Source: Mesorhizobium sp. NBSH29 (GTDB taxonomy: Bacteria; Pseudomonadota; Alphaproteobacteria; Rhizobiales; Rhizobiaceae). Taken from it: a DNA stretch of 64,000 nucleotides. Numbering within the stretch: the first letter of the stretch is position 1; every line of letters begins with the position of its first letter. The position numbers were made by a program, and so were the translations under genes. Location: positions 1,312,501-1,376,500 of the forward strand of contig NZ_CP045492.1 of NCBI RefSeq assembly GCF_015500055.1, written 5' to 3'. Positions 25,892-35,408 of the stretch are shown here, piece by piece. The notes below the pieces were generated by a model. It had not been told where the DNA came from. It ran no database searches and saw nothing but the letters and a program-made list of their open reading frames with translations.

Positions 25892-26689
25892 ATGGACAAG
25901 GGCAAGATATTTCGAGACTTGCATCAATCGACATTCGTGATGCCAAATCCAGGTGATATCGGCACAGCGCGGCTTCTTGAAGAAGCCGGATTTTCTGCGC
26001 TGGCCACGTCAAGCGCCGGCTTTGCGTTCACGCAGGCGTTGCCTGATGGCGGCGTCGGTTTTGACCATATGATTACTCATTGTGCCGAGATGGCGCGGGC
26101 GGTTTCAGTGCCAGTGTCAGCCGATCTAGAAAGAGGCAAGGGAGACAGTGCCGACAGTGCGGCAGAGACTATAATTGCCGCCGAGGCGGCAGGGCTGGCA
26201 GGCTGTTCGATTGAGGATTTCTCCGGAGACATCGCTAGGCCGATCTATGACTTTGATCATGCCGTTGAGCGCGTGGCAGCGGCAGTGGAAGCTGTGCGTT
26301 CGCTCAGTCGTGATTTCGTATTTACGGCGCGAACTGAAAATTTTCTGTGGGGCCGGCCCGATCTTGATGACACTATCCGCCGGCTGCAGGCCTTTGAGAA
26401 AGCGGGGGCCGACGTGCTTTTCGCGCCGGGGATCTCTGATCCGCAGATGCTGAAAACGATCTGCGAATCGGTTATAAAACCTGTGAGCGTCATCGCCTCC
26501 ACCGCCATGACGGTCGAACAAGTCGCTGGGCTCGGCGTCCGCCGTATCTCGCTTGGACCACGGCTGACGCAGGTCGCTTTTGGGGCCGTTGCACGTGCGG
26601 CGCGGGAAATTTTTGATCGCGGCAGCTTCACCTTCATGGGCGAAGCCACTCCGTTCGGCGAATTACAGTCGCTGTTTTCAAAGGGCTGA
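25892..26689 (+). CDS. Isocitrate lyase/PEP mutase superfamily protein
   Basis: A 265-residue TIM-barrel enzyme of the small (non-ICL) PEP mutase/oxaloacetase-like group. Motifs: VMPNPGDIGTARLLEEAGF at the start, a VSADLERGKGDSADSAAET loop with the metal-binding Asp, GCSIEDFSG, FVFTARTENFLWGRPDLDD, GADVLFAPGI and RRISLGPRLTQVAF. The usual KKCGH catalytic loop of isocitrate lyase is absent. The substrate is uncertain (C-C or C-P bond lyases). Start at 25892 by family N-terminus. It is followed 15 bp later by the hydroxyproline dehydratase gene. Confidence 0.85.
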   Translation: MDKGKIFRDLHQSTFVMPNPGDIGTARLLEEAGFSALATSSAGFAFTQALPDGGVGFDHMITHCAEMARAVSVPVSADLERGKGDSADSAAETIIAAEAAGLAGCSIEDFSGDIARPIYDFDHAVERVAAAVEAVRSLSRDFVFTARTENFLWGRPDLDDTIRRLQAFEKAGADVLFAPGISDPQMLKTICESVIKPVSVIASTAMTVEQVAGLGVRRISLGPRLTQVAFGAVARAAREIFDRGSFTFMGEATPFGELQSLFSKG

Positions 26690-26704
26690 TACCGGAGCCA
26701 TGCA

Positions 26705-27706
26705 TTGGAAAAACTAAGTGTCACCGACATGCATACCGGCGGCGAGCCGGTGCGCATCGTCATCAGCGGGTATCCGCCGGTGCTTGGCAATACCATTCTG
26801 GAAAAGCGTATCTATGCGCGCGAAACGCTCGACCATCTGCGCAAGATCCTGATATTTGAGCCACGCGGCCATTACGACATGTATGGCGCACTGCTGGTGG
26901 AGCCAAGCCTGCCGGGGGCCGACCTTGCTGTCCTCTTTCTGCATAATGAAGGCTATTCCACCATGTGCGGCCATGCGGTGATTGCGCTCGGCCGCTACGC
27001 CGTCGACCATGGGATTGTCGCTGCGGTGGAGCCAATTACCACGGTCAATATTGAATGTCCCTGCGGAATGGTGATTGCTAGCGTGGCGGTTGAAGCAGGC
27101 CGCGCTGGCGCTGTATCATTTGAGAGCGTGCCGGCCTTCATGTTTGCCGCAGGCCAGCAGGTGGACTTGCCAGGCATTAGCTCGGTCGCGTTCGACATCG
27201 CCTATGGCGGCGCATTCTACGCCATTGCCGACTGCCATCAGTTCGGCCTCAAATTCGGCAGGAGCAGAGTTCGCGATTTTGTCGACGCCGCAACGGGTTT
27301 GACCAAGGCTGCCAAGCACGCTGTAACGCTTTCGCATCCCGAACATGCTGAACTTGCTTTCCTCTATGGCACTATCCTGACGGATGGCGGCGATGGCAGG
27401 GCAGACAATCCGACCAAAAACATCTGTGTGTTTGCCGACGCTGAGGTTGACCGCTCACCCACCGGCTCGGGCGTCACCGCACGACTTGCGGCCATGCATG
27501 CGAAAGGCGATTGCCTGCCGGGCGAGGAGCGCACTTTCGAAAGCATTGCCGGGTCGCGCTTTACTGGAAAAGTTTTGCGCACGACACTTGCGGGAGACCA
27601 TCCTGCCATCATCGCCAGCGTGTCCGGCAGGGCCTTTTATACGGGCACTGCCGAATTCACTCTCGAAGAAGATGACCTGCTTGGACGCGGCTTTCTGCTG
27701 CGATAA
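26705..27706 (+). CDS. Proline racemase family, probable trans-3-hydroxy-L-proline dehydratase
   Basis: A 333-residue enzyme. The first catalytic site is MCGHAVIALGRYA with Cys; the second site is DRSPTGSGVTARLAA, where Thr replaces the second catalytic Cys. The Cys/Thr pair is known for trans-3-hydroxy-L-proline dehydratases, which yield delta-1-pyrroline-2-carboxylate. N-terminus VTDMHTGGEPVRIVISG also fits. The start is TTG at 26705 with GGAG about 9 bp upstream; ATG at 26729 is too far inside the conserved part. Probably co-transcribed with the PEP-mutase-like gene. Confidence 0.87.
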   Translation: MEKLSVTDMHTGGEPVRIVISGYPPVLGNTILEKRIYARETLDHLRKILIFEPRGHYDMYGALLVEPSLPGADLAVLFLHNEGYSTMCGHAVIALGRYAVDHGIVAAVEPITTVNIECPCGMVIASVAVEAGRAGAVSFESVPAFMFAAGQQVDLPGISSVAFDIAYGGAFYAIADCHQFGLKFGRSRVRDFVDAATGLTKAAKHAVTLSHPEHAELAFLYGTILTDGGDGRADNPTKNICVFADAEVDRSPTGSGVTARLAAMHAKGDCLPGEERTFESIAGSRFTGKVLRTTLAGDHPAIIASVSGRAFYTGTAEFTLEEDDLLGRGFLLR

Positions 27707-27914
27707 AGCCTGACGTGCCAGGGGGCGCTCACCGCGCCAGTTAATGCAACGACGTGCTAACTTGCGGAGCTTGGTTGAAACGCCATTCCTACATCATCAG
27801 TTTTCCGGCCAAAAACCCGCTCGCATTAAATCTCACGCGTCCTATCCTAAGAACCATTCGGGGACGATCACCTGTCCCCCTGGTATTCGAAGAACACGGG
27901 ATGGGAGCGAGAGC

Positions 27915-28877
27915 ATGACCAAAGAACCGGGTCGCGGACGCATCTACAGTTCAATCACTGAAACCATTGGCGACACGCCGCTGGTACGGCTCGACAAATT
28001 TGCTGCTGAAAAAGGTATTGTCGCCAACCTTCTCGGTAAGCTGGAGTTTTTCAATCCCATTTCCAGCGTTAAGGATCGTATCGGCGTGGCGATGATCGAG
28101 GCGCTGGAAGCCAGCGGGAAGATCACGCCCGGAAAAACAACACTGGTGGAGCCTACCTCGGGCAACACCGGTATCGCACTCGCCTTTGCAGCAGCCGCCA
28201 AAGGCTACAAGCTCATTCTTACCATGCCGGAAACCATGTCGGTCGAGCGGCGCAAGATGCTGCTGCTGCTCGGCGCTGAACTGGTTTTGACCGAAGGGGC
28301 GAAAGGCATGAAAGGCGCTATCGCCAAGGCGGAAGAACTGGTTGCCTCCATGCCCGGCGCGGTGATCCCGCAACAGTTTGAAAACCCCGCCAATCCTGAG
28401 GTCCACCGCCGCACCACCGCCGAGGAAATTTGGAACGATACCGAGGGCAAGGTAGACCTTTTCGTGTCGGGTATTGGCACAGGCGGCACGATCACCGGGG
28501 TCGGCCAAGTTCTTAAACTGCGCAACCCCCAGGTGCGGATCATCGCAGTCGAACCCGAAGCCTCCCCAATTCTTTCTGGTGGCCAGCCTGGCCCGCACAA
28601 GATCCAGGGCATCGGCGCGGGCTTTGCCCCAGCCATCCTCGACACGTCTGTCTATGATGAAGTGGTCGCCGTTTCGAACGACGACGCCTTTGCCAACGCG
28701 CGCTTGCTGGCCCGGCTGGAGGGCGTGCCAGTCGGCATCTCGTCAGGTGCGGCGCTTCAGGCCGCAGTCGTTGTGGGCTCGCGCCCTGACAATGCCGGGA
28801 AGAATCTTGTGGTGATCATCCCGTCTTTTGCAGAGCGCTATTTGTCGACCGCTCTATTCGAAGGTCTGGGAGCTTAG
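27915..28877 (+). CDS. cysK: Cysteine synthase A (O-acetylserine sulfhydrylase)
   Basis: PLP enzyme of 320 residues making L-cysteine from O-acetylserine and sulfide. Features: [20 protein letters not shown] with the PLP Lys at residue 53, the [11 protein letters not shown] loop, [27 protein letters not shown] (phosphate-binding loop) and [11 protein letters not shown]. Start at 27915 ([13 protein letters not shown]) by family N-terminus, with GGGAGCGAGAG just upstream; a 208-bp gap before it should hold the promoter. Confidence 0.95.
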   Translation: MTKEPGRGRIYSSITETIGDTPLVRLDKFAAEKGIVANLLGKLEFFNPISSVKDRIGVAMIEALEASGKITPGKTTLVEPTSGNTGIALAFAAAAKGYKLILTMPETMSVERRKMLLLLGAELVLTEGAKGMKGAIAKAEELVASMPGAVIPQQFENPANPEVHRRTTAEEIWNDTEGKVDLFVSGIGTGGTITGVGQVLKLRNPQVRIIAVEPEASPILSGGQPGPHKIQGIGAGFAPAILDTSVYDEVVAVSNDDAFANARLLARLEGVPVGISSGAALQAAVVVGSRPDNAGKNLVVIIPSFAERYLSTALFEGLGA

Positions 28878-28891
28878 CAGATGGGTGCCAG

Positions 28892-29131
28892 CTATTCCCT
28901 GGCGCCTTCACCGCTGCTGCGCAGCAAGCCGAACTCTTGCGATTTCGTTCCTGGCTCGGCAGTCAGGAACCCTTCAGCCAGAAGCCCGCGCCGCAACAAT
29001 TCGCGCACCGCAGCTGCGCGGCTCGGCATCCTTTTATCGAAGCGCCAGGTGTCGATTGCCGCCAGTTCTTCGCCGTTCAGCATAATCTGCAAACGCTCGG
29101 CGCGCTCAAGGTCCATAGGAGTGTCGTTCAT
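28892..29131 (-). CDS. Ribbon-helix-helix (CopG-like) small protein
   Basis: A 79-residue protein with an RHH-like core LQIMLNGEELAAIDTWRFDKRMPSRAAAVRELLRRGL: a short beta strand followed by two helices, as in CopG/Arc repressors. The start at 29131 (MNDTPMDL) is chosen; the longer frame to 29254 has no support. It is convergent with cysK. It may be a stand-alone DNA-binding protein or an orphan antitoxin; no toxin gene is adjacent. Confidence 0.7.
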   Translation of the reverse strand: MNDTPMDLERAERLQIMLNGEELAAIDTWRFDKRMPSRAAAVRELLRRGLLAEGFLTAEPGTKSQEFGLLRSSGEGARE

Positions 29132-29392
29132 TGGCGTCCAAGCCTTCCAGGCGCTAATTTCTGGCGAATGAGTAAATGACGCCTTTCGCCCTATTATAGT
29201 GTTTCGCTTATATAGCATCAAGTGGGATGAGATCGCATTGCACATGGTTGGCACCGGTTGCGCAGGAGACTCTCACAGCGGTCTTGGCGCATATAGCTAA
29301 CTATTTGAAATTAAAAAGAAAAAGATTGATTTTTTGAGACCAAGGGCGCATAAGGTACGGTAAGGGACTTTATACGATGACGAGGGTCTGCC

Positions 29393-29611
29393 ATGGACGC
29401 GTCCTATTCTTCCCAGCTGCGGAACGACCTGTGGAGCACGGTACTCTCCTCTGTTACAAGCGCTGGTATTGTTAACATTCCTGTCCTCGCAGCATCGCTG
29501 CGGAACCGGTATGAAGCTGAAAATGTAGCGATGGAAGACGTAGAGCGCCTTGTGCTCGAAGTCGCCAATCGGCTTGGCGTAGCGATCGAGTTCGACGCAC
29601 GCGCGGCCTGA
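29393..29611 (+). CDS. Small hypothetical protein (72 aa)
   Basis: MDASYSSQLRNDLWSTVLSS, then a helical region with IPVLAASLRNRYEAENVAMEDVERLV and LEVANRLGVAIEFDARAA. It looks coding (acidic helices, normal codon bias) and is followed by a strong terminator 36 bp downstream, but I recognise no family. No membrane segment or signal peptide. Confidence 0.6.
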   Translation: MDASYSSQLRNDLWSTVLSSVTSAGIVNIPVLAASLRNRYEAENVAMEDVERLVLEVANRLGVAIEFDARAA

Positions 29612-29646
29612 TCGACCCGCTGTCAGCCAGCCACCGACACAAAAAA

Positions 29647-29677
29647 GCCGCCGGCGATTTCTCGCCGGCGGCTTTTT
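29647..29677. terminator. Strong bidirectional intrinsic terminator
   Basis: Perfect 11-bp GC-rich stem GCCGCCGGCGA / TCGCCGGCGGC with loop TTTC; T5 follows on the plus strand and A6 precedes, so it can end transcripts from both the 72-residue gene (plus) and the BMP gene (minus). Confidence 0.93.
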
Positions 29678-29692
29678 CAATGGTATCAGAGA

Positions 29693-30682
29693 TCAATAAG
29701 GGCAGGCATTGTCCGACATGTAGTCGTGAACCGTGATAGTGCCGGCGATGATATCTGCCTTGGCCTTTTCGGCGGCAGCCTGCATTTCAGCTGTCACCAA
29801 ATCCTTGTTGTTGTCGTCCATTGCATAGCCGACGCCATCTTCCTTCAGCCCAAGATTGTTGATGCCGGAGGTAAACTTGTCATCTTTCGCGTCCATGAAT
29901 GCGTTGTAGACGGCGACATCGACGCGCTTGACCATCGAGGTAAGAATCTTGCCGGGCTGTAAGCCGTTCTGGTTGGAATCAACGCCTACGCCAAGCTTTC
30001 CGGCGTCCGCTGCCGCCTGGAGAACGCCCACGCCGGTGCCGCCGGCTGCCGCGTAGATGACATCCGCGCCCTGGTCCATCTGCGACTTGGCAATCTCGCC
30101 GCCCTTGGTTGGGTCGTTCCAGGCAGCTGGCGTGTCGCCAGTCATGTTCTGAATAACGTCGGTTGCACCGGCGGCCTTGGCGCCGCCAACATACCCGCAG
30201 CCAAATTTTCGGATCAGAGGGATATCCATGCCGCCGACGAAGCCGACCTTCTTGGACTGCGATGCCATCGCGGCGAGCAGGCCGACAATGTATGAGCCCT
30301 CCTGTTCCTTATAGACCACCGAGCGCACATTGGGCTTGTCGACCACCATGTCGATAATGGCGAACTGCAGGTCAGGGAATTCGACCGAGACTTTTTCGAG
30401 CGCTGCTGCCCAGGAGAAGCCGGCCATGATGATAGGGTTGTTGCCATCTTCGGCAAATTTGCGCAGCGCCTGCTCCCGCTGGGCGTCATTTTGAATTTCG
30501 AAATCGCGGTAGGCGATACCGGTCTCAGTCTTAAACTTCTCGGCGCCGTTGAAGGCGGCTTCATTGAAGGATTTGTCGAATTTACCGCCGAGATCATAGA
30601 TGATCGCCGGCTTGATGTCCGCGGCAAAAGCCGAGACGGACAGAGCTGTTGCTGCCATAAGGCCAAGGACAATACGCTTCAT
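29693..30682 (-). CDS. BMP-family ABC transporter substrate-binding protein
   Basis: Periplasmic binding protein of 329 residues, the nucleoside-binding class (Bmp/PnrA/Med). A signal peptide covers residues 1-21 (AFA cleavage). Family marks: IIYDLGGKFDKSFNEAAFNG, AGFSWAAALEKVS, VGFVGGMDIPLIRKFGCGYVGG, GADVIYAAAGGTGVGVL and GVDSNQNG. It probably delivers purine or pyrimidine nucleosides to an ABC importer; the matching ATPase and permeases are about 27 kb away at 57497-61677, with no binding-protein gene of their own. Start at 30682 (MKRIVLGL). Confidence 0.92.
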   Translation of the reverse strand: MKRIVLGLMAATALSVSAFAADIKPAIIYDLGGKFDKSFNEAAFNGAEKFKTETGIAYRDFEIQNDAQREQALRKFAEDGNNPIIMAGFSWAAALEKVSVEFPDLQFAIIDMVVDKPNVRSVVYKEQEGSYIVGLLAAMASQSKKVGFVGGMDIPLIRKFGCGYVGGAKAAGATDVIQNMTGDTPAAWNDPTKGGEIAKSQMDQGADVIYAAAGGTGVGVLQAAADAGKLGVGVDSNQNGLQPGKILTSMVKRVDVAVYNAFMDAKDDKFTSGINNLGLKEDGVGYAMDDNNKDLVTAEMQAAAEKAKADIIAGTITVHDYMSDNACPY

Positions 30683-30870
30683 GTGATCCACACCCTGTTG
30701 GTTGTCTTCCAGATTGGTTATCGGTCCGGCCGTGTTCCCCAGCCGCCAACAAGCGGGCACAAGGCCCACTCATCGCGCCAATCTTGCATGGCGTCACTGA
30801 AAACTCACGCATAATTTTACCAGGAGCGGGAAACAGGAACCGTTTTCGCAAGTCCGGTTAACGCAGCGGA

Positions 30871-31536
30871 TCAAGCAGTTGCTGCAGCTGGCATAACGCA
30901 AGCCACGCCGGTGCCCCTGAGTGCGCAGTAGCCGGACGGGTTCTTCGATAGGTATTGCTGATGATCTTCTTCAGCAAAATAGAAGGTCGGTGCGGGGGCG
31001 ATTTCGGTGGTGATCTTGGTGCGACCGGCCTTGATCAGATCGCTGCTATAGGCATCGCGCGATTTCAGCGCTGCCAATTCCTGCGCCGGACCGAAAGTGT
31101 AAATCGCCGAGCGATAGGTGGTGCCGACATCATTGCCCTGGCGCATACCTTGCGTGGGATCATGGTTTTCCCAGAACAGTTTCAGCAGTTCAGCATACGA
31201 GATCACTTTGGGGTCGAAGACGACAAGCACCACTTCCGTGTGGCCGGTCATGCCGGTGCAGGTCTCCTGATAGGTCGGGTTGGGCGTATGGCCGCCAGCG
31301 TAGCCCACCGCGGTAACCCAGACACCCTCAGTCTGCCAGAACAGCCGTTCGGCTCCCCAGAAGCAGCCAAGGCCGAACAGTGCAGTTTTCAATCCCTCAG
31401 GATAGGGGCCTTTCAGCGGGTGTCCTGAAACATGATGCGTGCGGGCCGTGGCGAGAGGCGTCTCGCGGCCGGGCAGGGATTCGGCAGGCTTGGGCAGCGT
31501 GTTTTTTTTGTTCAGCATATCACTCAGGAAAAACAT
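30871..31536 (-). CDS. msrA: Peptide-methionine (S)-S-oxide reductase MsrA
   Basis: Repairs oxidised methionine. 221 residues with the catalytic GCFWGAE motif (Cys58), [32 protein letters not shown] and the C-terminal [13 protein letters not shown]...GVACV region holding the resolving Cys residues. An N-terminal extension of about 50 residues precedes the core, as is common in rhizobial MsrA ([20 protein letters not shown]). No adjacent msrB. Confidence 0.95.
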   Translation of the reverse strand: MFFLSDMLNKKNTLPKPAESLPGRETPLATARTHHVSGHPLKGPYPEGLKTALFGLGCFWGAERLFWQTEGVWVTAVGYAGGHTPNPTYQETCTGMTGHTEVVLVVFDPKVISYAELLKLFWENHDPTQGMRQGNDVGTTYRSAIYTFGPAQELAALKSRDAYSSDLIKAGRTKITTEIAPAPTFYFAEEDHQQYLSKNPSGYCALRGTGVACVMPAAATA

Positions 31537-31551
31537 GTTTGAGGCTCCTCT

Positions 31552-31863
31552 TCAGCTATCGAGGGCAAAGCGCCGTTCGGTCCGGTGGCCGGCGGCGTAT
31601 AAAATTAAGGCAATGACTGCAAACACCACGAAGCCAGGCAAAGCGAGCACCGAAACCATGATAGGGTCCCAGGCAAACGGGTAGTCTTGCAGACCAGCTT
31701 CGATTCCGGCCAATTGCTCGGGAAAGGTCGCCGCAAGACTGTTGCGCAGCGGCATCATCTCGAGTGCGGATGCAGCGATCGTCCGTGTCGCATCCAACAC
31801 CAGCAGTATCGTCGCAACACAGAGCGACAGCGTGGCAAGCAGGCGAAATAAAAAACGAATCAT
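31552..31863 (-). CDS. Small membrane protein, two helices
   Basis: 103 residues from the ATG at 31863. Two hydrophobic helices (FRLLATLSLCVATILLVLDA and PIMVSVLALPGFVVFAVIALILY) are separated by an acidic periplasmic segment (FPEQLAGIEAGLQDYPF), then a basic tail. Known as a conserved hypothetical in rhizobia; function unknown. The longer open frame to 32040 has no supporting features. It is 15 bp downstream of the msrA start, so msrA may be read first from its own promoter or together with this gene. Confidence 0.7.
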   Translation of the reverse strand: MIRFLFRLLATLSLCVATILLVLDATRTIAASALEMMPLRNSLAATFPEQLAGIEAGLQDYPFAWDPIMVSVLALPGFVVFAVIALILYAAGHRTERRFALDS

Positions 31864-32090
31864 GGCAACGTCGTTCCGTGGGCGGCGGCGCATCACGCCT
31901 CTAGTCCATACATATGGCTGCGAGGCGACCTGTGCAATCATCACACATGAAGTTGACCCAGCGTGAGGAAAGATGAAGACGTCCACTCTATAGAGCCCGA
32001 TAGAAAAGAAGGGGGCCTGTGCGGCTTGGCATTTGCGCAATGATCGACTAGAGGAGCCTCGTTGCCGTTCCGCGATGAACCGGCAGCCGT

Positions 32091-32180
32091 GGAGAGGTGG
32101 CCGAGTGGTTGAAGGCGCACGCCTGGAAAGTGTGTTTACGGGAGACCGTAACGCGGGTTCGAATCCCGCTCTCTCCGCCA
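32091..32180 (+). tRNA. tRNA-Ser (GGA anticodon)
   Basis: A 90-base type II tRNA. Acceptor GGAGAGG pairs with TCTCTCC (one G-T allowed); the anticodon loop is CTGGAAA with anticodon GGA; a long variable arm (ACGGGAGACCGT) is present, as in all tRNA-Ser; T-arm GCGGG-TTCGAAT-CCCGC; ends GCCA. Confidence 0.96.
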
Positions 32181-32229
32181 GTCAGCCAGTGAATGCGATA
32201 GCTTTCGTTGTTCTTCGCGAGCCTCTGAT

Positions 32230-33234
32230 ATGACCCGAACGATCGCCATCGTGGTACCGGTTTTCAACGAAGCCGAAGGCTTGCAGGATTTTCTCGCGGC
32301 GCTCAATACGGTCTGCGATTCGATCTCACACGAGTACTCGGTCACCTTCCGTTATGTTTTTGTCGATGACGGCAGTCTGGATGCCTCGTTCGCGCGCCTC
32401 GCCGCACATGATTTTGGTACCCGCCCCGCACGCATCATCAAGCTCTCGCGCAATTTCGGCAAGGAGGCGGCCCTCAGCGCTGGCATCGATGCGGCGCAGG
32501 ACGTAGACGCGGCAGTCCTGATGGATGCCGACCTCCAGCATCCCCCTGAAATGGTGCGCGAGTTCGTGCGTATCTGGCTGGAGGGCAGAGCCGACAGTGT
32601 ATACGCTTACAAAACAACCCGACACGAGGCAGAAGGATGGGCGCGTGCGGGGCTCTCTCGTGCATTCTTCTGGGTGATCAATCGTGGCGCACGTTTCCGG
32701 ATTCCCCAGAATGCCGGCGATTTCCGGCTGATCAACCGGCCATTTATGGACGCGCTGCGCAGTCTCCCTGAAAGCGAACGCTTTATGAAGGGGCTCTATG
32801 GCTGGATCGGTTTTCGTCAGATTGGGTTGCCGTTCACGCCGGCGGCGCGCCTGCACGGCGCATCCAGGTTCACCACGCTGCGCATCCTCGCAATAACTTT
32901 TGACGCATTGACCAGTTTCAGCACCACGCCGCTGCGTCTTATGGGCATTGCTGGTGGTGTCATAGCTGGCGCCAGCATGTTGTACGGTATCTATATCATC
33001 GTCGAGCGGCTGCTATCTTCCTCGCCACCTTCGGGGATAGCATCCTTGCTCGCATTGACTGCATTTTTCGGCGGCGTTCAGATGATCTTTCTGGGCTTAC
33101 TCGGCGAGTATGTCGGCAAGGCCGTGACCGAATCGAAAAAGCGCCCTGCCTATATCGTGGCCGAAGATATCGACGCCGGCATGAACGCGCTTCGGGAAAG
33201 TCCCGCACCCGATACGATATCTGACCAATGCTGA
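32230..33234 (+). CDS. Undecaprenyl-phosphate glycosyltransferase, GT2 (ArnC/FlmF-like)
   Basis: A 334-residue enzyme. The N-terminal GT-A domain holds [52 protein letters not shown] and an acceptor segment [13 protein letters not shown]. Two C-terminal membrane helices ([40 protein letters not shown]) end in [18 protein letters not shown], the ArnC/GtrB/DPM layout. It should load a sugar onto undecaprenyl phosphate on the cytoplasmic face. It overlaps the next gene by 7 bp; with the deacetylase and ArnT-like genes it forms an operon. Confidence 0.9.
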   Translation: MTRTIAIVVPVFNEAEGLQDFLAALNTVCDSISHEYSVTFRYVFVDDGSLDASFARLAAHDFGTRPARIIKLSRNFGKEAALSAGIDAAQDVDAAVLMDADLQHPPEMVREFVRIWLEGRADSVYAYKTTRHEAEGWARAGLSRAFFWVINRGARFRIPQNAGDFRLINRPFMDALRSLPESERFMKGLYGWIGFRQIGLPFTPAARLHGASRFTTLRILAITFDALTSFSTTPLRLMGIAGGVIAGASMLYGIYIIVERLLSSSPPSGIASLLALTAFFGGVQMIFLGLLGEYVGKAVTESKKRPAYIVAEDIDAGMNALRESPAPDTISDQC

Positions 33235-33974
33235 TTGCCGACGATTTTGGCCTGGGGCGCGGTCATGACCGGGTAATCCTGAGCCTGCTTGAAGCGGGTA
33301 AACTCGATGGAACGTCGGTGATGGTGAACACCGCAATAACGGCCCAAGATATTTCCCGGCTTCGCGCACTGCGCCGGGCAGGCGTGGCTCAGGTGGGACT
33401 GCATCTCAACCTGACACATGAGTTGCCGGGCATCGGCGCGACCTGGCGGCTGGGTTCCTTGCTGCTAATGGGGCTTGCCGGGCGTTTGCAGCGCGCTGCA
33501 ATCAACCGCGCCCTCAGCAGCCAGGCGGATATTTTTGTAAACCTTTTCGGCGAGGGCCCCGATTTTATCGACGGCCACCAGCATTGTCATGTGTTTCCCG
33601 GCGTCGCCAAATTGGTCGCTCCTCTGGCAGGTAATGCTTGGCTGCGCATCCCTGTACCCTCAACGTGGGCACAAAAATGGCTGAATGTACGAGCCGGTGG
33701 CAACAAGACAGTGCTGATCATGATTTTTGCCTTGTGGGCGCGCCGGCTGTTCCGTGCCCAACGCTGCCAGACCAATAAGGATTTTTCCGGCTTCCTGCGG
33801 TTGGACCGACCACACGACGTTGCGCGGTGGCTCCCGAGAGTGATCGCACAAGCGGGGCAGGACTGCGTGGTGATGGTACACCCAGGTGATGCTACCGATC
33901 CCTTGCAATGCACTGGGCATGCACCCCGATCACGCGCCATTGAGGCTCAGATCATTGCCGAATATCGTCTCTGA
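33228..33974 (+). CDS. ChbG/HpnK (YdjC) family deacetylase, NaxD-like
   Basis: A 248-residue carbohydrate deacetylase. It starts directly at the metal motif (IADDFGL) and carries QVGLHLNLTHELP, DFIDGHQHCHVFPGV with the metal-binding His residues, and VMVHPGD. In Francisella the related NaxD removes the acetyl group from undecaprenyl-phosphate-GalNAc; HpnK acts in hopanoid synthesis and ChbG on chitobiose. The position between an ArnC-like and an ArnT-like gene favours the NaxD role (inference from context). Confidence 0.85.
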   Translation: MLIADDFGLGRGHDRVILSLLEAGKLDGTSVMVNTAITAQDISRLRALRRAGVAQVGLHLNLTHELPGIGATWRLGSLLLMGLAGRLQRAAINRALSSQADIFVNLFGEGPDFIDGHQHCHVFPGVAKLVAPLAGNAWLRIPVPSTWAQKWLNVRAGGNKTVLIMIFALWARRLFRAQRCQTNKDFSGFLRLDRPHDVARWLPRVIAQAGQDCVVMVHPGDATDPLQCTGHAPRSRAIEAQIIAEYRL

Positions 33975-34001
33975 AAAGAACAAGAAAAGAGCGGGTTTAG
34001 A

Positions 34002-35408
34002 ATGGTAATACGTCCTTCCAGCGTTTGGTGGTTCCTCGCTTCGCTGCTTCTGATCCGCGTTCTGGCCATGATCTGGCTGCCTCTCACCGATCCGACCGAG
34101 GCGCGCTACGCTGAGATCGCGCGCAAGATGGCCGAGACCGGCAACTGGATCACACCTCAATTCGACTATGGCATCCCTTTCTGGGCCAAGCCTCCGCTGC
34201 ACACCTGGCTGTCCGCGCTGGGCATTTTACTCCTGGGTCCGACGCCTTTTGCTGCACGCCTTTTCATACTTGTCGCTTCGCTGACCATGCTCTACGCCTT
34301 CTGGCGTTGGGCGAATTCTTGCGTGGGGCGCGATACTGCACGCACAGCTGTGCTGGTCGCGGCGAGCTCGGCCTTCTTCTTCGGAGCATCGGCCTATGTG
34401 ATGACTGATATGGTGCTGACTCTCGGCCTGACGCTGTGCATGGCCGGGTTTTTTGCGGGTCTAGGTGGATCACGCAGTTGGGGTTGGCTGTTTTTCGTCG
34501 GCATCGCTGTCGGTCTGCTGGCGAAGGGGCCAGTTGCAACCGTGCTGGCCGCGTTGCCGATTGCCGCCTTCATGCTGTGGCGTGGCGGCTGGCGTGACCT
34601 CTTGAACCTTCCATGGCTGGGCGGCATTGCACTGGTATTAGTCACCGTCGTGCCCTGGTATGTAGCTGCCGAAATCGCGACGCCGGGATTCCTCTACTAT
34701 TTCATCATCGGCGAGCACATAGAACGTTTCCTGGTTCCGGGATGGACCGGAGATCTCTACGGCGCCGGACGGGCACATGCATACGGCATGATCTGGGTCT
34801 ATTTCCTCGCTTGCGCCTTGCCATGGAGCTTTTTTCTGCCTGAGTTTTTCTACAGGCTGCGCCGCGGGCTTCCCATCCGCTCGCAAGCAGACGGGCTGGA
34901 GCTTTATCTGTTTTTTTGGGTCCTTTCCCCTCTCTTCGTCTTCACTGCGGCAGCCAACATCTTGCCCGCCTATGTCCTGCCGGCCATCCTGCCTGCCGCG
35001 CTTCTCGGGACGCTTTTGTGGCGCAGTTCGCGTATGGGCGGAGACCTCCGGGCTGCATTGGCAGCCGGGATCATGGCTGTCGTCTTCGCGGTGCTGACGC
35101 TCGGAGCGGCGCTGTTCCCCGATCTGGACGCGCTGCCAAGCCAAGCGCACCTGATCAGCGAGGCCGGGCCCGGACGCATTGCCCTGCTCGGCCAGCGTAA
35201 CTATTCAGCTGAATTTTACACGCGGGCAACAATTGCCCGCTTTGAAAACACGGACGCGCTTGCGGTTTGGCTGGCGCAAGGTGGTCCAGCCAGCATTCTC
35301 GTGCCCACCCCAATGCAGGCGGAATTTGTTGACCGCTTCGGCACTTCCACTGAACTGAAGGACAGCAACAACCGATACGCGCTGTTCGTCAGCAAACCAT
35401 CGCTGTGA
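34002..35408 (+). CDS. ArnT-like lipid A aminosugar transferase (GT83/PMT fold)
   Basis: Integral membrane glycosyltransferase of 468 residues with about 11-12 hydrophobic helices. The first periplasmic loop holds the diagnostic DPTEARYAEIARKMAETGNW and then FDYGIPFWAKPPLHTW, as in ArnT/FlmK. The C-terminal soluble domain (residues about 375-468: RIALLGQRNYSAEFYT, SILVPTPMQAEFVDRF) is short. It should move an aminosugar from undecaprenyl phosphate to lipid A on the periplasmic side. It starts 27 bp after the deacetylase gene. Confidence 0.9.
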   Translation: MVIRPSSVWWFLASLLLIRVLAMIWLPLTDPTEARYAEIARKMAETGNWITPQFDYGIPFWAKPPLHTWLSALGILLLGPTPFAARLFILVASLTMLYAFWRWANSCVGRDTARTAVLVAASSAFFFGASAYVMTDMVLTLGLTLCMAGFFAGLGGSRSWGWLFFVGIAVGLLAKGPVATVLAALPIAAFMLWRGGWRDLLNLPWLGGIALVLVTVVPWYVAAEIATPGFLYYFIIGEHIERFLVPGWTGDLYGAGRAHAYGMIWVYFLACALPWSFFLPEFFYRLRRGLPIRSQADGLELYLFFWVLSPLFVFTAAANILPAYVLPAILPAALLGTLLWRSSRMGGDLRAALAAGIMAVVFAVLTLGAALFPDLDALPSQAHLISEAGPGRIALLGQRNYSAEFYTRATIARFENTDALAVWLAQGGPASILVPTPMQAEFVDRFGTSTELKDSNNRYALFVSKPSL

